A stretch of DNA of 5,218 nucleotides. Source: Bacteroidota bacterium (GTDB taxonomy: Bacteria > Bacteroidota > Ignavibacteria > UBA10030 > BY39). The notes below the pieces were generated by a model. The model was not told the DNA's origin. It searched no databases and saw nothing but the letters and a program-made list of their open reading frames with translations. Each line of letters starts with the position of its first letter. The stretch's first letter is position 1. This document shows, piece after piece, positions 1-5,218 of the stretch. Position numbers and translations under genes: made by a program. The DNA is taken from assembly GCA_018830765.1 (NCBI GenBank), contig JAHJRJ010000035.1, positions 1 to 5,218 of the forward strand, given 5' to 3'.

Positions 1-339
1 ATATAATAAAGTACTATCTTTTATCATTCTTTCAACAGTTTGCTTATTATCATTATATTCGCTTTCTGAATAGATGTGAAGTTCAAGCCTTGTTATATTT
101 AAAATTTTCCGACAACGAATATAAGCGTCCTCTCTTTTTTTACCTTCGTAGACAATTAGCAAATCTATATCACTCGCTGCCGTATATGTCTTTTTAGCGT
201 AAGAACCAAAAAGAACAACGAGCTTCAACGGAAGATAATTCTTGAGACTTTCCAAAGATTCAGATATTCTCTTAAGAATTTCTGTTGTACTATATTTGGG
301 ATAATAAATCCGAACAGAACTTAAAGATTTTTTCAGCAT
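1..339 (-). CDS. MNT-type nucleotidyltransferase, antitoxin-like partner of HEPN protein (3' end cut off)
   Basis: The 113 visible codons encode a minimal nucleotidyltransferase of the polymerase-beta superfamily; no stop codon is reached before the window edge. The signature GSx10DxD is complete: Gly45-Ser46, then Asp57 and Asp59 in SDIDLLIVYE, the metal-binding pair that would transfer a nucleotide from NTP. Glu86 in LELH is a candidate third acidic ligand. The preceding stretch (about residues 10-42, IYYPKYST onward) is also a usual part of this family, which supports the early start. The ATG at 339-337 lies inside the end of the HEPN gene (50-bp overlap) and follows AAGGAG at 11 nt, so the two genes are almost certainly cotranscribed and translationally coupled. 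In characterised HEPN/MNT pairs the MNT protein neutralises the HEPN RNase, sometimes by AMPylating it. That role is inferred here. Family assignment is secure; the substrate is unknown. Confidence 0.9.
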   Translation of the reverse strand, partial: MLKKSLSSVRIYYPKYSTTEILKRISESLESLKNYLPLKLVVLFGSYAKKTYTAASDIDLLIVYEGKKREDAYIRCRKILNITRLELHIYSESEYNDNKQTVERMIKDSTLLY

Positions 340-691
340 GTTCAATTAATCTCCTTGCCTCTTCCTTTGTATATCTTGTTGCTGGAGCTCCAGAGGGATG
401 AGCGTTTGGATATCTTGTTGGAATATATGCTTTATCTAATTCAAGAGCAGCATTCATCAATTCTTCATCAACTTTGTAAGGTTCAGGCAGTTCTTGCAGC
501 AAGTCGGCAACTGAGTGGCCCCATGCCTCTGCACCGAGCTTCTGAAAAACAGACTTTACAGCTTTTTCTGTCCCGCCACTGCGGGATTGTGCTGAGAAAC
601 TCGCCCAATTATGAAAACCACTTTCCATGTCGTTTCTCGCATGTCGAAGGTCGTACTCAGCTTGTTCTATCCAGTCGTTACTTCGTTCCAT
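290..691 (-). CDS. HEPN-domain protein, putative RNase toxin of a HEPN/MNT module
   Basis: This 133-residue, all-helical protein matches the HEPN family (PF05168 type). It opens with WIEQAEYDLRHA (7-18), a classic HEPN first helix, followed by FHNWASFSAQ (26-35). The C-terminal half has the family's YIPTRYPNA segment (89-97) and ends in a helix of the EARRLIEHAEKIF type. RYPNAH (93-98) fits the R-x4-H RNase motif of HEPN toxins. Whether those residues are catalytic in this subfamily is uncertain, because TRYP is also simply a conserved feature of it. An oddity is that the second helix, normally AQQAAEKA, reads AQ-SRSGGT-EKA. Residues 36-41 come from a 16-bp palindrome and add about three residues with two adjacent glycines, which may disturb the fold. 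The start fits the family's usual N-terminus, though no Shine-Dalgarno is seen, and the last 50 bp overlap the nucleotidyltransferase gene. It could act as an RNase toxin or be a decaying copy. Confidence 0.88.
   Translation of the reverse strand: MERSNDWIEQAEYDLRHARNDMESGFHNWASFSAQSRSGGTEKAVKSVFQKLGAEAWGHSVADLLQELPEPYKVDEELMNAALELDKAYIPTRYPNAHPSGAPATRYTKEEARRLIEHAEKIFKFCSDLLSQI
351..356 (-). promoter_or_regulatory. Ribosome binding site for the nucleotidyltransferase
   Basis: AAGGAG on the minus strand lies 11 nt before the ATG at 339-337, within the HEPN coding sequence. It supports the early start, and hence the 50-bp overlap with the HEPN gene, over the in-frame TTG codons further in (codons 29 and 37). 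Those would remove the conserved N-terminal segment. Confidence 0.6.
571..586. repeat. Perfect GC-rich palindrome inside the HEPN gene
   Basis: TCCCGC-CACT-GCGGGA is a perfect inverted repeat with 6-bp arms and a 4-nt loop. It stands out as GC-rich in an AT-rich gene. It lies wholly within the HEPN coding sequence, covers codons 36-41 in frame, and replaces the part of the helix where relatives usually have QAA before EKA. There is no T-tract on either side, so it does not look like a terminator. It resembles a short palindromic element that has landed in, or been generated in, a reading frame. Confidence 0.75.
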
Positions 692-726
692 TTTTCTATA
701 AAAATTATTTCTTAACTATCTCAGTT

Positions 727-757
727 CAAATATACTTACTATTCTTTAGATCAACAA
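727..757 (-). promoter_or_regulatory. Candidate promoter of the HEPN/MNT operon
   Basis: On the minus strand TTGTTG (757-752) is followed after 17 nt by TATATTTG (734-727). The latter matches both a sigma70-like -10 (TATATT) and the TAnnTTTG element of Bacteroidota-type promoters. It ends 35 nt before the HEPN start. The same -10 octamer with the same 17-nt spacer occurs in front of nrdJ, which strengthens the call. There is no experimental support. Confidence 0.45.
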
Positions 758-773
758 GTCGATTTCATTCGGT

Positions 774-796
774 AAAAATATACGCCGGAGGCGTAT
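774..796 (-). terminator. Rho-independent terminator candidate for lutABC
   Basis: Read on the minus strand, ATACGCC-TCC-GGCGTAT forms a perfect 7-bp stem with a 3-nt loop (796-780), followed by a T-rich run TTTTT (778-774, after one A). It lies about 165 nt past the lutC stop and before the HEPN promoter, in the right place and orientation to separate the two minus-strand transcripts. The plus strand has no T-tract after the stem. The same hairpin could also belong to the neighbouring repeat cluster. Confidence 0.6.
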
Positions 797-800
797 CCGC

Positions 801-865
801 TCGACGAGTCGACCTACGGTTCTACGAACTCGTAGAGTCTCGTAGAGAGTCGAAGACTCGTAGAG
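801..865. repeat. Cluster of short direct and inverted repeats
   Basis: CTCGTAGAG occurs three times (829-837, 839-847, 857-865) and GAGTCGA twice (806-812, 847-853). Inverted pairs include TCGAC/GTCGA (801-805 with 808-812), TCTACGA/TCGTAGA (821-827 with 830-836) and GAGTCT/AGACTC (835-840 with 854-859). The stretch is more GC-rich than its surroundings and has no credible coding content; open frames across it translate to low-complexity arginine-rich peptides. It is probably a degenerate intergenic repeat cluster lying in the 3' untranslated part of the lut transcript. I do not recognise the family. Confidence 0.6.
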
Positions 866-959
866 AAGCGCATGCCCGAACGTCCGCTGGTTCAAAAACC
901 TATTTGTAAATAATCTGTAAAAATATAGAAAGCCCAAAAATGAAAACCAAATTAAATAA

Positions 960-1547
960 TTAAAAATTGATTACAATTACATACAATTTTTTGGGTCCGT
1001 GCACTCCCGTTATCAATACTTTTTCTATATCAGCCGTACGGCTAGGTCCGGTGATAAAAGTAATACATCCCGAACTATCGAATAAGTTTTCCGTCCTCAA
1101 ACGGTTAAGGGCTTCAGACATATCTTTTACAACTCTATTAGATTTCGAGACGATTATGCTGATTTCGGGTAATAGTGAGAGATAGCTTGGTTCGGATTGA
1201 GTATTGACTACCACCGCGCTTCCGGTTTCAGCAATCAGATATTCCGCATAATTGATTCCAGCATCAGTTTGTGAAAGTTTCTCTCTTAATAAATTTGTAT
1301 AATCGCTCTCGCCGGCTAAAGATAATATCTGTTCGATAGTGAAAATATTTATTCCGCTTTCACCCTTACCCATTTCCTTAAGTGAATCGAAGAATGGATG
1401 ACTGCTTAATACGGCTGTATTACATCCTTTCTGAGATAAAATTTTATTTACAATTTTTAATATCTCTATTTTTGAAGAAGCTAAACTGAACTCTCCGCCG
1501 ACTCGTATTAATTCCGTGGCAAATTTATTTAAGAGTTCTTGTTCCAT
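960..1547 (-). CDS. lutC: LutC, LUD-domain subunit of lactate dehydrogenase complex
   Basis: LutC (YkgG/YvbY family) is the small LUD-domain subunit of the LutABC system that oxidises lactate to pyruvate in the cytoplasm. Starting at the ATG at 1547 it has 195 residues, normal for the family. The LUD core IAETGSAVV lies at about 105-113. The C-terminal signature GPSRTADIEKVL (167-178) and GVHGPKKL (181-188) is diagnostic for LutC. There are no Fe-S cysteine motifs, as expected. A GTG at 1565 would add six residues (MEGRRN), but AAGGAG sits 4 nt before the ATG while nothing similar precedes the GTG, so the ATG is preferred. It overlaps the end of lutB by 19 bp and is the last gene of the operon. 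The exact lactate enantiomer cannot be read from sequence. Confidence 0.93.
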   Translation of the reverse strand: MEQELLNKFATELIRVGGEFSLASSKIEILKIVNKILSQKGCNTAVLSSHPFFDSLKEMGKGESGINIFTIEQILSLAGESDYTNLLREKLSQTDAGINYAEYLIAETGSAVVVNTQSEPSYLSLLPEISIIVSKSNRVVKDMSEALNRLRTENLFDSSGCITFITGPSRTADIEKVLITGVHGPKKLYVIVINF

Positions 1548-2917
1548 ATTTCTCCTTCCTTCCACAACTGATGGAAAGATTTTTCTGCTAACGGTGGAAA
1601 ATCTTTATAATCGGACCATAACGGCTGTAAAAATTTTAGTAAGCTTCTTCCGAAGTTATAGACAAAAATATTTTCCATAGCTATGCGCCATAATTTAAAA
1701 AGCATCCGTTCGATAAAAGGCGTGTATTTTTTTTGAACTGCATAACTTCTAATCCATAGAAGTGCGTTGTGGATGTCGATTTTTACCGGACAGATCTCAG
1801 AGCAAGCGCCGCATAGCGACGAGCCGTAAGCAAGGTCTTTGCTTTCTTTGAGTGTTGTTAGGAAGGGTGTCAGAATTGAACCGATGGGACCAGGATAAAC
1901 AGAACCGTACGCGTGTCCACTTACAGTTTGATAGACTGGGCACACGTTCATGCAGGCACCGCACTTGATACAATATAAAGCTTCCCTAACTTCCTGTCTT
2001 CGTAAAATTTCTTTTCTGCCGTTATCTAATAAGATTACAATAATTTTCCCCGGTCTTGCATCTTCCTTTACTTTTGCAGGAGAATTTATGAACGACACAT
2101 AACTTGTAGCTTTTTGACCCGTTGCACTAACTGGAAGCAACTTCAACAACGTTGCAGTTTCTTCTAATGTCGGTACAACCTTTTCGATTCCCGTGATTAC
2201 GATGTGTAACTTTGGCAGCGTTGTGGATAAGCGGGCATTGCCTTCGTTTTCGATGATGACAACTGTGCCGGTTTCAGCAATTAAAAAATTAGCCCCCGAA
2301 ATACCTACGTCCGCTTTCAAAAATTTTTCTCTTAAAAATCTCCTTGCATATGCCGTCAACTCTGCCGGGTCGTTTGTAAACGGAACTCCTAATTTTTCTG
2401 AAAATAATTTTCCAATGTCATCACGCGATTTATGCATCGCAGGTGCAGTAATGTGCGACGGAGTTTCACCAGCAAGCTGAATGATATACTCTCCCAAATC
2501 CGTTTCCACTACCTCAATACCTGCTTCAATCATCTTATCATTCAAATGAATCTCTTCGGTCACCATTGATTTCGATTTCACCACAAGTCGGGTGTTGTGT
2601 TCTTTCAATATCCTTAAGACAAAACTGCACGCCTCGCTAGCGTTTATTGCGTGTTTGACTTCAATTCCGTTGCGCTCGAAATGATCTTCTAGGTCTGTTA
2701 AGTAAGTATCCAAATTATCTATTGTCTTTTTCCTGATTTCGTGCGCCTGGTTTCTGAGAGCTTCCCAATCTTTTCCTTCCGAATAGTATTCGGTCACAAG
2801 ATCCGACCTTTTCGATAAAGTTAGCGATGTGGCTTTTCGAACGATTCGTCGCAGGTTTTCATCCTCAGAAATCTGTTTTATATTTTCTTTAAAGTATGCA
2901 GGAGATTCTTGTATCAT
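1529..2917 (-). CDS. lutB: LutB, iron-sulfur LUD-domain lactate dehydrogenase subunit
   Basis: This 462-residue protein is LutB (YkgF/YvfW family), the large subunit of the LutABC lactate oxidation complex. The N-terminal two thirds is a LUD domain with SKSMVTEEIHLN (115-126) and IAETGTVVI (213-221). Next comes a ferredoxin-like domain carrying CIKCGACMNVCPVY (Cys316, 319, 322, 326) and CGACSEICPVKID (Cys369, 372, 376), which bind [4Fe-4S] clusters and relay electrons. YGSVYPGPIGSILTP (337-351) between them is characteristic of the family. The C-terminal tail (about 380-462) is helical. The start ATG shares an ATGA overlap with the lutA stop, and the last 19 bp overlap lutC, so translation is likely coupled. 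No transmembrane segment is evident, so it is cytosolic or peripheral. All seven expected cysteines are present and there is no sign of decay. Confidence 0.95.
   Translation of the reverse strand: MIQESPAYFKENIKQISEDENLRRIVRKATSLTLSKRSDLVTEYYSEGKDWEALRNQAHEIRKKTIDNLDTYLTDLEDHFERNGIEVKHAINASEACSFVLRILKEHNTRLVVKSKSMVTEEIHLNDKMIEAGIEVVETDLGEYIIQLAGETPSHITAPAMHKSRDDIGKLFSEKLGVPFTNDPAELTAYARRFLREKFLKADVGISGANFLIAETGTVVIIENEGNARLSTTLPKLHIVITGIEKVVPTLEETATLLKLLPVSATGQKATSYVSFINSPAKVKEDARPGKIIVILLDNGRKEILRRQEVREALYCIKCGACMNVCPVYQTVSGHAYGSVYPGPIGSILTPFLTTLKESKDLAYGSSLCGACSEICPVKIDIHNALLWIRSYAVQKKYTPFIERMLFKLWRIAMENIFVYNFGRSLLKFLQPLWSDYKDFPPLAEKSFHQLWKEGEIWNKNS
1552..1557 (-). promoter_or_regulatory. 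Ribosome binding site deciding the lutC start
   Basis: AAGGAG on the minus strand, inside the last codons of lutB, precedes the ATG at 1547-1545 by 4 nt. It argues for this ATG over the in-frame GTG at 1565-1563, which has no purine-rich stretch at a suitable distance. Confidence 0.65.
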
Positions 2918-3633
2918 ATTCCGCTCGCTAACAGATCTGCGATGTGCATTGTTCTTATGTTGCTTCCTTTGCGTCTCAATACACCCTCGACATTCATCAA
3001 ACAGCTCGAGTCGTTAGCGACTACATATTGGGCACCACTTTCTTCGATATTTTTTATCTTATCACTAGTCAGCACTGTGGAAAGCTCCGGAAATTTTACT
3101 GAAAATGTTCCACCAAACCCGCAGCAGCGATCGCTCTCGTTCAACTCTACAAATTCGACACCCTTTACATTATTTATGAGAATTCTGGGCTGCCGTGCTA
3201 TTTTTAATTTTCGGAGCAGGTGGCACGACTCATGGTAAGTAATTTTCCCAGAGAACTTGGCTCCCACGTCGCTAATTTTTAGAATATCCACAAGGAATTC
3301 AGAAAGTTCGAAAATTTTCCCTTTCAGCTCGGCTAATTTACTTTGGTAATCGGACGGTAGTTCAAGTCGATCATAAAATATTTTCACCATGCTGACACAC
3401 GAACCGCTGGGGGCGATGACGTAATCAGATTTAGAAAATATATTGATAAACTTTTTGGCTAAATATTCAGCGTCTTTTCTGTAGCCCGTGTTGAAAGCCG
3501 GTTGTCCACAGCATGTTTGTTCAAACGGATAGTCTACATTGCAACCAACTTTTTTTAATATTTTATAAGTATTAATTCCGACTTGCGGAAAAAATTGGTC
3601 GACGATGCAAGGGATAAAAAGGTCGATATTCAT
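2914..3633 (-). CDS. lutA: LutA, CCG-domain Fe-S oxidoreductase subunit of lactate dehydrogenase
   Basis: LutA (YkgE/YvfV family) is the CCG-domain subunit of the LutABC complex; related CCG proteins include GlpC and the heterodisulfide reductase B subunit. At 239 residues it has normal length. Two cysteine-rich CCG repeats are visible. The first has Cys9, the TCCGQPAFNTGY motif (40-51) and Cys79 in PSGSC. The second has HESCH (134-138), DRCCGFGG (168-175) and Cys211 in SSCLM. Such repeats bind an Fe-S cluster and probably act in electron transfer. It is the first gene of the operon; the stop TGA overlaps the lutB ATG by 4 bp (ATGA). The start at 3633 gives the standard N-terminus with a beta strand leading to Cys9. 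No good Shine-Dalgarno precedes it, only an A/T-rich leader. Confidence 0.94.
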   Translation of the reverse strand: MNIDLFIPCIVDQFFPQVGINTYKILKKVGCNVDYPFEQTCCGQPAFNTGYRKDAEYLAKKFINIFSKSDYVIAPSGSCVSMVKIFYDRLELPSDYQSKLAELKGKIFELSEFLVDILKISDVGAKFSGKITYHESCHLLRKLKIARQPRILINNVKGVEFVELNESDRCCGFGGTFSVKFPELSTVLTSDKIKNIEESGAQYVVANDSSCLMNVEGVLRRKGSNIRTMHIADLLASGI

Positions 3634-3662
3634 AAATTTTATCTTATTAATTTTTTTGTTTA

Positions 3663-3691
3663 TATATAAAAAGAAAGATTCATATTTCCAA
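3663..3691 (-). promoter_or_regulatory. Candidate promoter of lutABC
   Basis: On the minus strand TTGGAA (3691-3686) and TATATA (3668-3663) are separated by 17 nt, which would place transcription start roughly 20-25 nt before the lutA ATG. Both hexamers are imperfect and the region is so AT-rich that chance matches are likely. A TATTTTTG (3696-3689) fits the TAnnTTTG pattern but has no -33 element at a usual distance. Confidence 0.3.
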
Positions 3692-3714
3692 AAATAAAAT
3701 TTTGATTTTTTTAC

Positions 3715-3745
3715 TTGACTTAATCAAACTTTGATTATATATTTG
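3715..3745 (+). promoter_or_regulatory. Candidate promoter of nrdJ
   Basis: TTGACT (3715-3720) and TATATT (3738-3743) have an ideal 17-nt spacer, and the -10 extends to TATATTTG (3738-3745), matching TAnnTTTG. Transcription would begin near 3750, giving a leader of about 50 nt before the ATG at 3800. That is too short to hold a cobalamin riboswitch. This is the strongest promoter candidate in the window. Confidence 0.65.
3721..3737. promoter_or_regulatory. Palindromic operator candidate in the nrdJ promoter spacer
   Basis: TAATCAAA-C-TTTGATTA is a perfect inverted repeat with 8-bp arms around one central base. It occupies every base between the -35 and -10 hexamers of the nrdJ promoter, so a dimeric protein bound here should block RNA polymerase. 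A further half-site TTTGATT lies at 3701-3707, toward lutA. The site does not fit an FNR box (TTGAT-N4-ATCAA) and does not clearly match the NrdR box. The regulator is unknown. Confidence 0.5.
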
Positions 3746-3799
3746 CAAGCAGATTTTTAAAAGCAATTCTTAAACACGTTAATTTAAAGAGGGAACGCT

Positions 3800-5218
3800 A
3801 TGGCAAAAAAAGAAGCAAATTTCTTTGCCCATAATATAGATAGTTTGTTATTTACTGAAGCAAAACAGCCGCAAAAAAAAGGCGGTGTTAAGATACAAAG
3901 AATATTCTCACACGCAAAGATGCATCCCTTCGATGAGATCGAATGGGAAATCAGAACTGCATCACTTTCAAACGAGAAGGGTGAAGTTATTTTCGAGCAG
4001 AAAGATGTGGAGATACCAAAATCCTGGTCGATGACAGCTACGAATGTCGTAGTATCTAAATACTTTTCGGGTAAGTTAGGGACCCCCGAAAGAGAGCACA
4101 GCGTAAAACAATTGGTTCACCGCGTGTCGCGAACCATCACCGATTGGGGAATTAAAGACGGTTACTTTGCCTCGGATGAAGACGCGGAAATTTATTATGC
4201 CGAATTGACCTACCTATTAGTAAACCAGCACTTATCTTTTAATAGTCCTGTATGGTTCAATTGTGGTATCGAGAAAAAGCCGCAATGCTCCGCTTGTTTT
4301 ATTAATTCTGTTCGAGATACTATAAATTCGATACTTGACCTGGCAAAAACAGAAGGGCTTTTATTTAAATGGGGTTCTGGTACTGGAACAAACCTATCTG
4401 TTCTCAGGTCTTCCAAAGAGAATTTATCGGGTGGTGGAACGGCTTCGGGTCCCGTATCATTTATGAAGGGCTACGATGCCTTCGCAGGTGTAATAAAATC
4501 TGGCGGAAAGACTCGGCGTGCAGCAAAAATGGTTATTCTAAATATTGACCATCCTGATGTCCCGGAATTTATTCGATGCAAAGCCGAAGAAGAGAAAAAA
4601 GCATGGGTGTTGATTGATGCCGGGTTTGATGGCGGTTTCAATGTACCGGGCGGAGCTTATGATTCTATTTCGTATCAAAACGCAAATCACTCGGTGAGAG
4701 TTACCGACGAATTCATGCGATCCGTAGTCAACGACGATAAATGGACGACTAAAAGAGTGATGGACAAAAAACCGGCGGATACATACGACGCAAAGTCTTT
4801 GATGAAGGAGATAGCCGAGGCAACATGGATTTGTGGAGACCCCGGTGTGCAATTCGATACAACAATTAACAAATGGCACACTTCTCCGAACACAGCCCCG
4901 ATTAATGCGTCCAACCCGTGCAGCGAGTATATGTTTTTAGACGACAGCGCTTGTAATTTATCATCGTTAAACTTGATGAAATTCAGGAACGACGATGGTG
5001 AATTTAACGTCTCGAATTTCTGTCATGCTGTTAATCTTTCAATCTTGGCACAAGAAATAATTGTAGGTAACGCAAGCTATCCCACCAAAGCGATTGAAGA
5101 AAATAGTCTAAAGTTCAGACCCCTGGGATTAGGTTATGCCAACCTCGGAGCACTGTTAATGGCTCGCGGTTTACCCTACGATAGCGACGAAGGAAGAGCA
5201 TACGCTGCTGCTATTACC
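3800..5218 (+). CDS. nrdJ: NrdJ, adenosylcobalamin-dependent (class II) ribonucleotide reductase, 3' end cut off
   Basis: The first 473 residues of a class II reductase, which reduces ribonucleotides to deoxyribonucleotides using a B12-generated thiyl radical and no oxygen. The frame is open to the window edge. After a 40-residue N-terminal extension the conserved part starts at MHPFDEIEWE (41-50), then FEQKDVEIPKSWS (65-77), NSPVWFN (148-154) and PQCSACFINSV (161-171). The phosphate/substrate region KWGSGTGTNLS (190-200) and SGGGTASGPVSFM (210-222) follow. The catalytic motif is Asn372-Pro-Cys374-Ser-Glu376: Cys374 is the radical cysteine, Asn372 and Glu376 assist, and Cys166 with Cys385 should form the redox pair. 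GLGYANLGALL (443-453) is also typical. The missing part should hold the remaining barrel and the C-terminal cysteine tail. GAGG lies 7 nt before the ATG. It is transcribed divergently from lutABC. Everything visible is intact. Confidence 0.96.
   Translation, partial: MAKKEANFFAHNIDSLLFTEAKQPQKKGGVKIQRIFSHAKMHPFDEIEWEIRTASLSNEKGEVIFEQKDVEIPKSWSMTATNVVVSKYFSGKLGTPEREHSVKQLVHRVSRTITDWGIKDGYFASDEDAEIYYAELTYLLVNQHLSFNSPVWFNCGIEKKPQCSACFINSVRDTINSILDLAKTEGLLFKWGSGTGTNLSVLRSSKENLSGGGTASGPVSFMKGYDAFAGVIKSGGKTRRAAKMVILNIDHPDVPEFIRCKAEEEKKAWVLIDAGFDGGFNVPGGAYDSISYQNANHSVRVTDEFMRSVVNDDKWTTKRVMDKKPADTYDAKSLMKEIAEATWICGDPGVQFDTTINKWHTSPNTAPINASNPCSEYMFLDDSACNLSSLNLMKFRNDDGEFNVSNFCHAVNLSILAQEIIVGNASYPTKAIEENSLKFRPLGLGYANLGALLMARGLPYDSDEGRAYAAAIT

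Noticed and set aside
355..909. 184-residue open frame on the plus strand
   Set aside because: It lies antisense to the HEPN gene and runs through the intergenic repeat cluster. It has no recognisable domain, and the HEPN frame on the other strand is clearly the real one.
746..937. 63-residue open frame on the minus strand across the repeats
   Set aside because: The translation is a low-complexity Arg/Leu/Tyr-rich peptide made mostly from the repeats and passes through the terminator hairpin. No ribosome binding site or family resemblance was seen.
1545..1565. GTG at 1565 as the lutC start
   Set aside because: It adds only six residues, has no Shine-Dalgarno, and the ATG at 1547 has AAGGAG right before it.
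3715..3728. FNR/CRP-type site TTGACTTAATCAA
   Set aside because: The half-sites TTGA and TCAA are separated by 5 rather than 6 bases, so it does not fit the TTGAT-N4-ATCAA symmetry. The offset 17-bp palindrome describes the sequence better.
3731..3750. NrdR box overlapping the nrdJ -10 region
   Set aside because: TTATATATTT resembles the AT-rich core of the NrdR consensus, but the outer ACA/TGT arms are missing and no second box at the usual spacing is present.
3640..3799. Cobalamin riboswitch in front of the B12-dependent nrdJ
   Set aside because: The leader from the predicted start is about 50 nt and AT-rich, too short for a cobalamin riboswitch, and no B12-box-like sequence is visible.
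4210..4914. Minus-strand open frames of 68-113 residues opposite nrdJ
   Set aside because: They are antisense shadows of the strongly conserved nrdJ frame with no family resemblance.

Overview
This AT-rich window looks like a chromosomal fragment of an anaerobic or facultative bacterium, most plausibly from the Bacteroidota/Ignavibacteria/Chlorobi (FCB) side of the tree. The taxonomic hint is indirect. Two candidate promoters share a TATATTTG -10 region, which fits the TAnnTTTG element of that group. The other hints are a B12-dependent (class II) ribonucleotide reductase and a lutABC lactate oxidation operon. Nothing here fixes the species.

Layout. Positions 1-691 (minus strand) hold a two-gene HEPN/MNT module. 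It consists of a HEPN-domain protein followed, with a 50-bp overlap, by a minimal nucleotidyltransferase that runs off the left edge. Positions 692-959 carry no credible gene. They contain the candidate promoter of the HEPN gene, a rho-independent terminator candidate for the operon to the right, and a cluster of short direct and inverted repeats. Positions 960-3633 (minus strand) are a compact lutA-lutB-lutC operon with 4-bp and 19-bp overlaps, encoding the iron-sulfur/LUD lactate dehydrogenase system that converts lactate to pyruvate. Positions 3634-3799 are a divergent regulatory region. Positions 3800-5218 (plus strand) are the first 473 codons of nrdJ, the adenosylcobalamin-dependent ribonucleotide reductase, truncated by the right edge. 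It includes the catalytic Asn-x-Cys-x-Glu motif and two of the redox cysteines.

How the genes relate. LutA, LutB and LutC should act as one complex passing electrons from lactate through Fe-S centres. NrdJ makes deoxyribonucleotides without needing oxygen. The pair suits an organism living at low oxygen, but only their shared divergent intergenic region links them. HEPN/MNT pairs are commonly toxin-antitoxin-like modules.

Most notable points. First, a perfect 16-bp GC-rich palindrome sits in frame inside the HEPN coding sequence, replacing a normally conserved helix motif. Second, a perfect 17-bp palindrome exactly fills the spacer between the -35 and -10 elements of the nrdJ promoter, which looks like an operator. 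I found no clearly new multi-gene system in this window.
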